Assembly: GCF_000317475.1 (NCBI RefSeq)
Contig: NC_019729.1
Coordinates: 5,966,501-6,030,500 of the forward strand
Source: Oscillatoria nigro-viridis PCC 7112
Lineage (GTDB): Bacteria > Cyanobacteriota > Cyanobacteriia > Cyanobacteriales > Microcoleaceae
Direction of reading: 5' to 3'
Length of the DNA stretch: 64,000 nt
Shown here piece by piece: positions 17,670-27,960 of this stretch (within the stretch, counting starts at the first letter, position 1; every line of letters begins with the position of its first letter). Both the position numbers and the translations under genes were made by a program. The notes beneath the pieces are model-generated. The model did no database searches, had not been told where the DNA came from, and saw only the letters and a list, made by a program, of their open reading frames with translations.

Positions 17670-20600
17670 CTAACTAGGCAGTAATCCGTTATCTCTCTCT
17701 TCTATTTTCTCTTGAATAGTCTCAGGTAAGTTGGACAGGAAGTTATATCCTGTTAAGCTTTCTAAATAATCAATACTCACGCGCCAATCTTGCCAGTTAT
17801 TCCAATTCGTGATTTGGCGGTTGGTTTCTCCTGGCAGGGGGAAGTCTCTCGGAGTAACCAGAGATGCTCGATTAGGCACCATGATAGCAACCACTTCCGT
17901 GTTAGCTGTAATGTCGTCAATACTCTGACCTGCAACCAGAGGTACTACAATTTTCCAAGTAAAATCAGGAATCAAAATTTCTTTGGGATTCACTGTCCAA
18001 GTTCCATTAGGATCGAGTACCGTGCGACCATCTGGGCCTACTGAAACTTTATTTCCAATCGCGTTATTTGGATCGTACCCATATCCGCCAGCAACAATGT
18101 AATAATCTCTCGCTACACTGGGATTTTCAAGGGAGGTACGAATATTGCGTTCAAATTTTTGCCATGCACCTTGATTATTATTACGATGCTGAGGCAGCAT
18201 ATTTGAGGTGAGGAATGTAGAGTAAATATCCTTAGTGGTGCGGTTTCGATCGGCAGAAGCAGTCATGTGTCCTTTTTGCATCCCACGCTGGTTCAACCGA
18301 TAATCAGGCCCCTCTGTACGCACCCAGCTACTAGGCAGATCGTTATCTCCAAGCCAGGGATAGTCTACTGGGCTGGCCGGATAAGTTCCATCTGGAAAAC
18401 CTGCGGGAGGATAGCCAGGTGGGACAGTCTCTGATGGTCTTGTTGTATTACCTAACCAACTTTTGTTAAGTTGCCAACTCACCCAATTGGGGCCTTTGGT
18501 AGCATCGTTGTATGAAAGCGTGTACTGTGGCTTCTCGATTAGGTAGTTTTCACGGTGAGTAGTTTCAGAAGGCCGGGCAAAGGTGGGATTCCCAAGTTTG
18601 GTAGAAATGCTTTGGAAGAAAACATCATCCAGATAAACAGTGCCGTCAGTTAATTCAAACTTGAGAGTCGCTACCTCGCCTCGCAATTCTTCTGGTATAT
18701 CTACGTGGAATGTTTCAAATCCTCTGTCTCCATAACCAATCCTGTAAGTATCGGTGTCGGGATAGCCTACGGGGTAAGCTATTTCAGAAGAACCTGGATT
18801 GACGCGACCATCTGCTGCTCTGAGATCGATCGTACCACCATCAACAGTTTCTAACAGTTGGTATTCATCGCTAGGTGCATTGCCTTTGATAGAAACTTTG
18901 ACTTTTCCATTGGTGGTAAGTTCAGGTACGTGAAGATTGAACCGCAAAGTTCCAGACTCAGGCACCACAAAACGGTTGTGAGTAATACTTTTACCTGATT
19001 GTAGCTTCAGAGCATAATTTGCTTGAGTCCGATCGACTCCTATCCTATCGAGTTCCGCATCCAAAGCCGGAGCATCCGTTGCAGATAGCTGATTCACATC
19101 AACGAGATTGTTTGTAGTTACACTCGCTGACGTTTCACCATTATGAAAAGACCAACCAGGAATCGCATCAGAAAAAATAGTCCGATTACCACCCTGCGGA
19201 TTGAAAACAGCATCGAAATTGCCGTTAAACAAAGTAGGAACCGCAAAATCTCCCCGCATTCTGGCATCATAAGTATTGTCAAAATCAACCGGGATGCGCT
19301 CTACATTCGTTTGGGGACGAAACTCCTTCCCGCCGCCCAAAACCGAATAAAACCACCCCGTACCAATTCCCTCCCAAGGAGCACCATCAACACCATGTTC
19401 AAAACTGTGTTCCGGCGTATACCAAGGTGTAACCCGAGCAGAACTGTTCGCAATCTCGCTAAATGAAAAGTCCTTATCGAACAAAGGTTCGCGATACCCA
19501 TCACCGCGCCGGCGGAAAATAGGATTAACATCTAAGTCTTCATCGAAGGGGAAGTTAGTTGGAAACAAGTCAGATGTTCCTCCATACCAACTCAAAACAC
19601 GTCCGTGTACGGCTCCCCTGCCGGCAATACCAACAGTAGGATCTGTTTCCTTGGTAAACCCAGCACGGCTGTCATTATAATCTGGGTTATTGCTATTGGT
19701 TCCCAGGAAAACCGACAAATCCGGTTCTCCTAACAGCGGAGCATCTGGATCGGGATTTTCTGACCTCCAACCTTCTCGCGGAAACTGAAGTCCGGGAGCT
19801 GTTTTTCCATCTTCTGTAGATGGAAGATTGGGAATATCCCGGCCCGCAGGCGAAACCGTACCGCTTAATAAATTCGGTACTGTCTGATAGTAATTATCCG
19901 CAAAAGTGACATTCTCCCAAACCTGAACCTTCGGTTCGCGGAAATCGCCGAAATTATCTGTCACCACATTTAGCCCCGGTTGGTCGAAATCGTGGGGGTC
20001 TAAAGTTGTCATCTGAAGGTCGCGAATATCAGAGTTTTCTTTGCCACCCGCTTCAGGAAAATGAGTACCCAAACGCTGAATAATTTCGCTGTTAACAACT
20101 GTTCCCCGACTGAAACCAACAAAATGCAGCGGTGAGTTGAAAATTGCTCCTTGTTTTGCCGTGCTATTTTCATCAATGAACAGTTGGTCTAACTGCACGA
20201 GGGAAGCAAAGAAAGTATCTGCCACTGCTTCGCTAAAACCTGAATCAGGAGCTGCCGATTCATTATTATTCGACCAGTCATTGAGCAGCACTAACGGTTG
20301 ATTGTTGTCAAGGTATGGAGCTATGTAACTCTCCAACTTGGTGAGATAGTCGACGTCGTCTTCTGGATTCTCACCTGCTGGGAAATCTGGCGCAACCGCT
20401 CCATATTTGGTAACAGGAACCCAATAACCAGTAGCGAGGTCGTACCTCATCATCAAACCGTTATCCTCAGCACCTGCATTGGCAATACTATTGCCGAGTT
20501 GGTAAAACTCTGAAGGAATTCCAGGGTTATCAAAAAAGGGAGCACTAAAGGGAGGCTTGAAGCCATGAGTCAGCACAGTTACGCTGGGGAAGACATCATT

Positions 20601-23286
20601 ACCATCATCGGGCTCGGTCAATATTGGCGTCCAAAAATCGCCAAACTCTATGTTCCGGCTGCCATTTTTATTCCAAGCTTCAACGGCCCAGTTGTACTCC
20701 TGACCCGCTGTCAAAGTGAGGTTGTCAGGTAGCGTGAAGCTGGTATTTGTACCTTCAATAAATGTTTGACCGCCATCCAAAGTCCACTTGCCAATACCGT
20801 CATCATCTCTTTGCCAAGTTGCCGTCAGAATTCGGTTGGGGTTGAAGTCGTTCTCTTGGCTGTGGTAAAAAGAAGTATTCCAAGGTTTTGTCAGTAAATC
20901 CAACTGTTCTGGTTTGCTCAATCCTTGATTGAAAAGAAATTCGTTGCCATTCGGGTCTGGTAAATCGACAACTTCATCCCACGGCAGCAGTCCTTCACCT
21001 TCATCGAATACGCTGAGGAAGAGGTTAACTTCTTCTACATTTTGATTGGGCAATTCGTCAAATTCCCATTCAAAAGTAGGAGTCAAGTCTTCTGTATCCC
21101 CGCCCGGGCCAGTTAAATCCAACCAATCCAGCGGTGTCGCCGCCAAACCGCGAGAGTTAGTCGCAGCAACGGGAGCTCGCTTGCTACCAGGCGGCACGCC
21201 GTAAGTATACTGGTTGTTTGCATCAATCAGAATCTGGAAGTCAGCAGCAACACTAACCGCTGGGTTAATATTATCGATGGGTACTGTGGAAAGGTCAGCA
21301 ACCGTAGCATTTCGTGCGGTAGTGCTGTCGAACAAAGGCAGCCCGACACCCCGACCTTTAGCATCAATTTGAAATTGACCGGGGTTTGTCACTGTTTTCA
21401 CGAATTCTTCAGTGTCAAAAACATACACCTTGCCGTTCGCACCGCTCAAATTGGGATAGGAAGCATAGAGGTACTTGCTATCACCAGAAAGCACTAAATC
21501 AGTAGTCAATCCGTCGGGAATTGGTCGAGTTGCTGCTACTAATTGCGGATTTGTCAGCGGGTCTTTGATAATGCCGATATTGCTCCCGGCCCGCGGGTCT
21601 CCATCTACGCTGGGCAATTCCTGACCGAAAAATTTCGGATCGTTATTGCGACCCACAACAAACGCATAGCTAGCATCCGGTAAAACTGTTACCGAAACTC
21701 CCTCATTCACATCGAAGTAATCAAAGTCGGAACCCAACCCTAAACTTGCATAGCGAGTCGTAGCAGCAAAACTTACAGGGTCGCTATTGCTAATATCCAG
21801 TACCCCAAATCCTTTGCTATCTTTCCCGCTGTTTGTAAAGGTCATTTTCAGCGGATCGACCGTAGAAGCTAATCCTTCTACGCCTTCATCGGCTGTTACA
21901 GTTCCGATTAATTGATTCCACTTTTGAGGGTTCTGACTTGGGTCGCTGGGTCGGTCTTTGGGGTCAATATTTACAACGTAAATCTGGCTGTTCAAACCGT
22001 TCGGTGCGGTAACAAATAGCTTCTTTCCGTCGCTGCTAATTGCCATCTGCCGCAAACCGCTAGGTGCTGTACCAACTGTGATAGTTTGGGTAACTTGGTG
22101 ATACTTGGATGAGAACGGGTTGATATCGAGAACGTAGATGGAATTGCCGCCAGCTTTGCCGTCAGCAATGTAAGCGTATTGGTCGCGGGAATCAAGTACA
22201 ATAGAACGAGGCGATGCACCGCTAGGCAAATCGATCGGGTTTAAGCCAGCTACATCCGCTTTAGTATCTACCTGCTGTCGGGTTATCGGATCGACCAAAG
22301 CGACTCTACCGGAAGCTTCTAGAGGTACGTACACGCGAGAACCGTCGCTGGTTACAGTCAAATCTCTGGCTCTATCTAGTCGATCGTCCGTACCTACAGC
22401 AATGTTACCAATTTGCAAGTCGCTGCTGTTAGTTGTGGCTACGACAGATTCGGCGTCGGAACCGTTGAGTACGGCGATTCTATCCGCTGTCCACTGGGCC
22501 CCAAAAACATATTCTGTATCGTTTTCAATCCGGTAGGAATTGCTGTTGTAGAGAATTTCTGTTGCTGGTTCTGCCGGATTTTGACTGACTTTTTCGTTCT
22601 GTTTCCGGCCCAGGACGATCCGGGAATCGCCCAAGGGTACGGTGTCGGGAACTCTGACGGCTACTTCAAATTGATTGTCTGCTAATTCGCGACTGAGGTT
22701 GGTTAATATTGTGCCTTCGTAAGTTTTGCCGCCCACATAAAATTTTACCACTAAATCGCTGAATTGGCTACCTTTGGGGTCGCCAAAGTTGTCTGCTAAA
22801 ACGTTGCTTCCGGTCAGAAACAAAACTGGTAGATTGTTCTCAAAAGGTTGATTGTTTGCGTCTTTAAATTTGAGTTCGGCACTTTCAATGAGTGGAGGAT
22901 TTTTGGGATTTGCCGCAGTTGGAGCGAGTTGAGATGCGCCTCTTTCCGCAAAAATACCCTCTTTCCCGAAGTAGTCGATTTGTATTTCGTTTACAGGTTC
23001 GCCAGTGAGAGTATCGAGTTCAGGCGATTTTTTTACGGGGGGGGGTAAAACTGAAATCCTTTAATGTGGGGCTAAAATTGATGGATTTGGAGGATATTGC
23101 GGTGTCTTCGGAGTCATTGTTAGAAATGTCTGGAAGTCCGGGGAGTGCTGGTTCTGGGGTAGGGCTGCTAACGGCTTGAGGATTGAGTGAGTTTGCGCTA
23201 TTTAGGTCGAATTCAGGTATTAAGGTCGTTTCACCAATAGGGAACGGCTCTTGACTGTTGAAGGGCGATTTATTTAAAAATTTCAT
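17670..23286 (-). CDS. Giant multidomain protein with C-terminal DNA/RNA non-specific endonuclease; frame broken at C9 run
   Basis: The main frame spans 17670 to about 23050 and its coding sense continues upstream of the first usable start (22823). The preceding frame (MKFLNKSPFNSQEPFPIGE, ATG at 23286; a second ATG at 23319) runs into it if one base is skipped in a run of nine C on the coding strand (forward 23037-23045). Predicted parts in order: N-terminal region; YVTN-type beta-propeller (GxSPRSIVLDSRDQYAYIADG); a fibronectin-like insert; an alpha/beta-hydrolase-like region with HFVGFSRGT (about 20105-20130); and a C-terminal nuclease with KGHMTASADR (about 18255-18290) and SNMLPQHRNNNQG. 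The canonical DRGH is QKGH here. The joined protein is about 1870 aa, probably extracellular, though no signal peptide is evident. Confidence 0.75.
23037..23045 (-). other. C9 homopolymer at a frame change
   Basis: On the coding strand the run reads TTT ACC CCC CCC CGT AAA AAA ATC GCC TGA in the upstream frame. With eight C (or six A in the adjoining A7 run) the frame would continue as GTA AAA AAA TCG CCT GAA into the giant protein. This could be a mutation, a phase-variable tract, a slippage site or a sequencing error. Confidence 0.7.
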
Positions 23287-23498
23287 ATTTGGTTTTGTAG
23301 ATGCGAACAAGCGATACATATACTTGTCTGGCTTGTTAGTATCTCACCATAGTAAAATAGTTTTTGTCAAGGTGTTGATGCAGAAATGTCGAATCTTGTT
23401 ACAATAATTTACATTACCTTCTAGATTCCCGGTACGATCGCACAATTCCGCCAAAACAATCTCGACAATCAGGTGAGAGAGCAATGGCAGCAGCATAA

Positions 23499-24083
23499 TT
23501 AAGAACGAGAAACTAAAGAACGGACGTACAAAGACACAGATCCAACCAAGTAAAAAGCATTCACCAAAACCAACAATCCTTTACCAGCATAAGAATTAAC
23601 AAAACCAAAAACGCGGTAAGTTGACAGCAGCACTAACAACATTTCCACCACAGAAACAATTGACCCGTAGTGCTTCCTATCCCAATAAGAAATCGGACTG
23701 ATAAAACGGTAATTGCTGAACGGAAAAAAGTGCCTGTGAGCGTCATCATTATGCACCGGCAAATCTCCCAGAGAGTGCAGAATCATGCTGATCGACAGAA
23801 TTTGCACGCTTTGCCAGCCAAAATAATAAGCAATTAGCAAACCAATAACCGCAAGGGGAATTGAATGAAACAGAGCCACAATATTTTGCACAAAAGGCTC
23901 ATAATATGCTTTTGACCAAATTGTAGCTGCGGGCAAGCGAGCAATGTATTTCGCCCACAAGTAAAATAAAAATATCGGAATATCCGGCAAAATTCCGCCG
24001 ATCGCAATAATTAGATTAGCTTGCGGCAGTTGCGGTTTGCCGAGAATTGCCAGATTGATAATAGCGTGGCTGGGAGTCTTCAT
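23499..24083 (-). CDS. Multi-spanning membrane protein, possible metal-dependent hydrolase type
   Basis: This 194-aa protein begins MKTPSHAIINLAILGKP and has about four hydrophobic segments. A His/Asp-rich stretch (about 105-140: HSLGDLPVHNDDAHRHFFPF, then RKHYG) together with the N-terminal PSH resembles membrane-bound metal-dependent hydrolases of the YdjM/DUF457 type. The assignment is by motif impression only. An imperfect palindrome (24086-24149) lies directly upstream. Confidence 0.6.
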   Translation of the reverse strand: MKTPSHAIINLAILGKPQLPQANLIIAIGGILPDIPIFLFYLWAKYIARLPAATIWSKAYYEPFVQNIVALFHSIPLAVIGLLIAYYFGWQSVQILSISMILHSLGDLPVHNDDAHRHFFPFSNYRFISPISYWDRKHYGSIVSVVEMLLVLLSTYRVFGFVNSYAGKGLLVLVNAFYLVGSVSLYVRSLVSRS

Positions 24084-24085
24084 CA

Positions 24086-24149
24086 GTAGGGTGCGTCAAC
24101 TAGGATTATCTTATTCATAATCGATCGGATGTGGGCTGACGCACCCTAC
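24086..24149. repeat. TAGGGTGCG-type palindromic repeat
   Basis: GTAGGGTGCGTCA (24086-24098) is inverted as TGACGCACCCTAC (24137-24149). Longer relatives with the same ends are at 32993-33068 and 35601-35699. It is a dispersed stem-loop family located only between genes here. Confidence 0.85.
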
Positions 24150-24170
24150 GTGTGAGATAATTGGCTCCGG

Positions 24171-24488
24171 CTACAAGTAAGGTTGCACTCGATCGATCAA
24201 CTGCGCCGCTTGCATCACTCCCTCAATTCGATCGACCTCAGCGCCATTTTTGAACAGCACCAAAGTCGGCAAAGCATAAATGTGATGCTGCGACGCCAAC
24301 TGTTCGTACTTATCGGTGTCAATTTTGACAACCATCAGCTTGTCTTTCATCTGACCGCTAACTTGTTCCAAAATCGGTGCCATCATCTGACAAGGCCCGC
24401 ACCAAGTAGCGTAAAAATCTACCAACACCGGCAAGTCAGAGCCCGATAGTAACTCCTCAAAACTGCTGAACTGTTTTTGAACTGCCAT
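24171..24488 (-). CDS. trxA: Thioredoxin
   Basis: This 105-aa protein has the thioredoxin fold and the active site WCGPC (Cys30, Cys33), the preceding VLVDFYATWCGPC, the cis-Pro region ALPTLVLFKNG and the buried acidic residue in LVDF. It reduces disulfides of target proteins using ferredoxin- or NADPH-thioredoxin reductase. Length and motifs are normal for m-type thioredoxins. It is divergent from fabG across a short intergenic region, so the two promoters share about 70 bp. Several trx paralogues are usual in cyanobacteria, so the symbol is approximate. Confidence 0.93.
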   Translation of the reverse strand: MAVQKQFSSFEELLSGSDLPVLVDFYATWCGPCQMMAPILEQVSGQMKDKLMVVKIDTDKYEQLASQHHIYALPTLVLFKNGAEVDRIEGVMQAAQLIDRVQPYL

Positions 24489-24561
24489 AAGACCAAATAA
24501 TTTTTGTGGTTCTGGCTCGATTTTAGTGCAAAATTCTCTGGTAGATTGCGAGGATACAATT

Positions 24562-25326
24562 ATGGAATTATTACCAGAGACTTTTCAGAGATTGCGGGGT
24601 CAAGTTGCTGTCGTGACCGGTGCGTCGCGGGGAATCGGCCGCGCCGTTGCTTTAGCCCTAGCAGCAGAAGGCGCTAAAGTCGCCGTCAACTATGCGAGTT
24701 CGAGTGCTGCTGCTGATGAGGTGGTAGCAGAAATAGTCGCTGCTGGAGGAGAAGCTGTCGCACTTGCAGCAGATGTCTCGAAAACTGAGCAAGTAGATTT
24801 ACTCACCAGTAATGTCATGGAAAAATGGGGACGAATTGACATTTTGGTGAACAATGCCGGCATTACTCGCGATACTTTGCTGCTGCGGATGAAGTTGGAA
24901 GATTGGCAAGCGGTAATTGATTTGAATTTAACTGGCGTGTTTTTGTGTGCGAAAGCTGCCAGTAAAATCATGCTGAAACAGCGAAGCGGCCGAATTATTA
25001 ATATTGCTTCGGTTGCTGGGCAAATGGGCAATCCCGGACAAGCTAATTACAGTGCGGCAAAAGCTGGGGTAATTGGATTTACTAAAACTGTGGCGAAGGA
25101 GTTGGCGAGTCGCGGGATTACTGTGAATGCAGTTGCACCGGGTTTTATTACTACAGATATGACTAAGGATGTCAAGTCTGATGAGATTTTGAAGTATATT
25201 CCGCTGGGGAGATACGGAGAAGTTGAGGAAGTTGCGGGGATGGTGAAGTTTTTGGCGGCAGATGCGGCCGCCGCTTATATAACGGGGCAGGTTTTTAATG
25301 TGGATGGGGGGATGGTGATGGCTTAG
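24562..25326 (+). CDS. fabG: 3-oxoacyl-[acyl-carrier-protein] reductase
   Basis: FabG reduces 3-oxoacyl-ACP with NADPH in each cycle of fatty acid synthesis. From ATG 24562 (MELLPETFQRLRGQVAVVTG) it is 254 aa; the upstream GTG 24526 would add 12 atypical residues. The SDR features are TGASRGIGRA (cofactor), NNAGITRDTLL, catalytic Ser in ASVAGQMGNPGQ, and YSAAK with Tyr and Lys. The C-terminal YITGQVFNVDGGMVMA is typical for FabG. Confidence 0.95.
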   Translation: MELLPETFQRLRGQVAVVTGASRGIGRAVALALAAEGAKVAVNYASSSAAADEVVAEIVAAGGEAVALAADVSKTEQVDLLTSNVMEKWGRIDILVNNAGITRDTLLLRMKLEDWQAVIDLNLTGVFLCAKAASKIMLKQRSGRIINIASVAGQMGNPGQANYSAAKAGVIGFTKTVAKELASRGITVNAVAPGFITTDMTKDVKSDEILKYIPLGRYGEVEEVAGMVKFLAADAAAAYITGQVFNVDGGMVMA

Positions 25327-25341
25327 GATTTCGGGATTTTT

Positions 25342-25573
25342 TTAACCGCAGATATCGCACAGCCAAGATGCCTAGATATCGCACGGGCAAGATGTCTAGA
25401 TATCGCACGGGCAAGATGCCTAGATATCGCACAGGCAAGATGCCTAGATATCGCACAGGCAAGATGCCTAGATATCGCACAGGCAAGATGCCTAGATATC
25501 GCACAGGCAAGATGCCTAGATATCGCACAGGCAAGATGCCTGTGCCACGATGAAAGCGGATATCTGCGGTTAA
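25342..25573. repeat. Eight 24-bp tandem repeats bracketed by a 15-bp inverted repeat
   Basis: Eight contiguous copies of a 24-bp unit (GATATCGCACAGGCAAGATG then CCTA) run from 25351 to 25542, the first three with 1-3 substitutions. The array is flanked by perfect inverted copies of TTAACCGCAGATATC (25342-25356, and reversed at 25559-25573). The last unit extends into GCACAGGCAAGATGCCTGTGC, a perfect hairpin. There are no spacers, so it is not a CRISPR. The unit length of 8 codons keeps two frames open, but these are not credible genes. Confidence 0.92.
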
Positions 25574-25576
25574 TAA

Positions 25577-26095
25577 TTATTTTAAGGCTGCACGCAACTG
25601 ACTGAGGACTTTTTTGTATTTGGCAATGCGTTGAAAATCTGCCTCTGTGGGATTTGCGATGCGACGAATATCGAGGTTATGAGTAACATCAGCGATTTTG
25701 ACTCGCAATGCGATCGGGTTGGCAATCACACGCTCTAAATAAGCTGCATAAGCTTCTCCTTCTATTTTGGTAATCGCCTCGATCGCCTTTACTATAGATT
25801 CAGGAAAACCTTCACTTCTGAGTTGGTCGAGTGTAAGTTCAGAATCTTCGACCGCATCGTGTAGAACCGCTACGATTTTCTCCTCTAGAAAATTTACATT
25901 TTCCATCACAAATAGCGGATGATCGAGATAGGGATTGCCTGCCTTATCAACCTGCCCCTCATGAGCTTTGGCTGCGATCGCGATCGCCCGCTGTAGCAAT
26001 AATTCGTACTCTGAGTTTGTATTTGACAACATCGTAAAGAAGTTCTCTATTATAGTTTCATCCCGCTCCCGGAGAAGAGCTAAGCAGTCGGACAT
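25577..26095 (-). CDS. HD-domain phosphohydrolase (SpoT/RelA hydrolase-like)
   Basis: This protein is 172 aa, or 150 aa if started at the internal ATG (26029; MLSNTNSEYELL). The HD fold is visible: A-x-AHEGQVDKAGNPYLDHPL (first His), VAVLHDAVEDSELT (HD motif) and LRVKIADVTHNLDIRR (later Asp and His). These match stand-alone ppGpp hydrolase-like (Mesh1-type) small proteins. A substrate cannot be fixed from sequence. It is reverse-strand, following the Nudix and cyclase genes. Confidence 0.82.
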   Translation of the reverse strand: MSDCLALLRERDETIIENFFTMLSNTNSEYELLLQRAIAIAAKAHEGQVDKAGNPYLDHPLFVMENVNFLEEKIVAVLHDAVEDSELTLDQLRSEGFPESIVKAIEAITKIEGEAYAAYLERVIANPIALRVKIADVTHNLDIRRIANPTEADFQRIAKYKKVLSQLRAALK

Positions 26096-26162
26096 AAATA
26101 GGACTTACGCAAGAGAGTATTTTTTCACTGTCTATCTATGGTGTAAGCTACGCACTCCGCAC

Positions 26163-26603
26163 CTACATACACAGGTTATTTGATTTTAAATATTCTTGCA
26201 ACAATTTCCAAGCCATTTGAGTACCCTCCCCTGCGTTGACTTTCTCGAAATCGACATCTTTTCTCAAAACTACAAAACCCACACCTTCTTGAATTTCAAT
26301 TTTTTCAAAATTGCTAACTTTTGCCAAAAATAGGTGATTTTTTTGGATAAATTCGGGATTGTTGTTTTTTATGTAAAGAAAAGTTGTGATAAATTCAACT
26401 TTGCAATCGCTTTTTAGGCTGGTTTCTTCCTCCAATTCTCGGACTGCTGCTTGCTGTGGACTTTCTCCAATGTCCACGCCACCACCAAAAGTAGAAAGCA
26501 TTCCTTGGCTGGCAATACCTGGAATATTATCTCGCAGTTGTGCGACTATCTGACCGTTCGGGAGCATTATAAAAATGCGGACAATTGAATTGGGGATATT
26601 CAT
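26163..26603 (-). CDS. Nudix hydrolase
   Basis: This 146-aa protein contains the Nudix box GGGVDIGESPQQAAVRELEEET (about residues 40-61), with RELEEE supplying the metal ligands. The usual last Gly of the box is Ser here, which is tolerated in the family. It hydrolyses an unknown nucleoside diphosphate derivative. The gene is close behind the cyclase gene (37 bp), so they may be co-transcribed. Confidence 0.88.
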   Translation of the reverse strand: MNIPNSIVRIFIMLPNGQIVAQLRDNIPGIASQGMLSTFGGGVDIGESPQQAAVRELEEETSLKSDCKVEFITTFLYIKNNNPEFIQKNHLFLAKVSNFEKIEIQEGVGFVVLRKDVDFEKVNAGEGTQMAWKLLQEYLKSNNLCM

Positions 26604-26639
26604 ATTTTTGAGGAAATAACCAAACTCGAAAAAGTTGCT

Positions 26640-27695
26640 CTACAGTTTTTTGATGTGACTCCAAATTTTCCCAATCCAATTGTACACAACCGCATACAAA
26701 GCACGCATCTTTTTGACAAAAATTTGCCAAATAGATTTTTCTTTGACCTCGGAAATCTCTTCAATTTCCACGGGCAGCGGCGGCATCCCGACTACTTCAT
26801 ACAGCGGATATTCGCCACTTTTCCCCGGAATTTCAACTAATACGCGCCGATCGACGATCGCCAATTCCTTGACTTCCTGATAAGTCTCCTCGGAAATCAG
26901 TAAACTCGTTCCTACTTGCTTGTTAGCAGCCTCGATGCGGCTGGCCAAATTCACCGCATCTCCGATCGCCGTAACTGTCTGACTCTTGGACGCCCCCAAA
27001 TTCCCCACAACCACCCAGCCGCAGTGAATGCCAATCCCAATCCGCAATCGGTGACGGTATAAAGTCTCAAAATAGGGATTGAGTTTCTCTAGTTCCTCCA
27101 GCATCTCCACCCCAGCCCTCACCGCTTGTTCCGCCGCCTTGTCTGAATTTTCCAACCCAAACAGCGCCATCAAACCATCTCCCATGTAATTATTAATCAT
27201 CCCGCCGTTGCGGTTGATCGCATAACCCATTTTTTGGAAATAGCGATTTAAAACATAAATTACATCGTAGGGCAACAGGGATTCTGCAAACGCAGTAAAC
27301 CCTCGAATATCGGCAAACAAAATTGCAATTTTCTTCTCTTGACCCACAGGAGCAGAAATTGACTTTCCCGCCAGTTCGTCGGTAAATGATTCCAAGTCTT
27401 CAGAATCGATCGCCAATCGGCGCAAAATCACCTTGCCGCCCGCAACCTGCGTCTGACAAGCCAGCCTAATTTCCGGTTCTAAACGCAATTTTTTGGCAAG
27501 TTCCTCTTCCGGCGAAGTGCGCGGAGAGCAAAATTCCAAACCTTCGACAATCAATACCCGGCAAGTCGAACACCGGGCGCTACCGCCGCAGATGTGGGTG
27601 TGGGGAATGTCGGCACGCAGGGAAGCTTCGAGAATTATATCGTCGTCGTCTATCTCGATCGTGCGATCGTCCGGCAGATAGTGAATCTGTGGCAT
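26640..27695 (-). CDS. Class III adenylate/guanylate cyclase with N-terminal 2Fe-2S ferredoxin domain
   Basis: This 351-aa protein has residues 1-95 as a plant-type 2Fe-2S ferredoxin domain (Cys ligands in CGGSARCSTC and a later Cys in RLACQTQV) and about 120-300 as a class III nucleotide cyclase (AILFADIRGFTAF with metal-binding Asp, NNYMGDGLMALFG with the second Asp, and VTAIGDAVNLASRIE). The fusion suggests cyclic-nucleotide production controlled by redox state or by electron-transfer partners. It has no transmembrane segments, so it is cytosolic. The C-terminal about 45 residues are basic and hydrophobic. Substrate choice (ATP or GTP) cannot be decided reliably. Confidence 0.9.
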   Translation of the reverse strand: MPQIHYLPDDRTIEIDDDDIILEASLRADIPHTHICGGSARCSTCRVLIVEGLEFCSPRTSPEEELAKKLRLEPEIRLACQTQVAGGKVILRRLAIDSEDLESFTDELAGKSISAPVGQEKKIAILFADIRGFTAFAESLLPYDVIYVLNRYFQKMGYAINRNGGMINNYMGDGLMALFGLENSDKAAEQAVRAGVEMLEELEKLNPYFETLYRHRLRIGIGIHCGWVVVGNLGASKSQTVTAIGDAVNLASRIEAANKQVGTSLLISEETYQEVKELAIVDRRVLVEIPGKSGEYPLYEVVGMPPLPVEIEEISEVKEKSIWQIFVKKMRALYAVVYNWIGKIWSHIKKL

Positions 27696-27810
27696 ATATG
27701 GTGCGTCTAGCTAATTAGCGAGGAATCTCGCGGACATCTGTTATTGCAGCGAACCTGTATGCAAACCCGGTTTCTCGGCATTTTTTCTGTATCCCCTGAT
27801 TCCTTAACTT

Positions 27811-27960
27811 TGACACTCTCCTGGCTAAAGCCGAGGAGATTCTTGATTCGCAGAATCGACTTGCCGGTGCAGAATTACTTCAACATCGGTAGCGGTCAAT
27901 TCTCCACAAGCGTTCGGATCTAAGATCCAAGTTCCGACGTGCCCCGCCGTACTCAATCCC
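27811..27960 (-). ncRNA. Candidate omega (reRNA) guide scaffold at the tnpB 3' end
   Basis: In TnpB systems the guide RNA comes from the 3' end of the gene and the right element end. Here this would be the last about 110 nt of tnpB plus the stem-loop ending GAGAGTGTCA, and the guide would start beyond position 27811. The location follows family knowledge; the transcript itself cannot be seen. Confidence 0.4.

Noticed and set aside
25351..25542. Possible CRISPR array
   Set aside because: The repeats are contiguous, with no unique spacers and no cas genes nearby.
25295..25553. ORFs made of MPRYRTGK and PVRYLGIL repeats
   Set aside because: The 24-bp unit is a multiple of three and lacks stops in two frames, so these frames are artefacts of the minisatellite.
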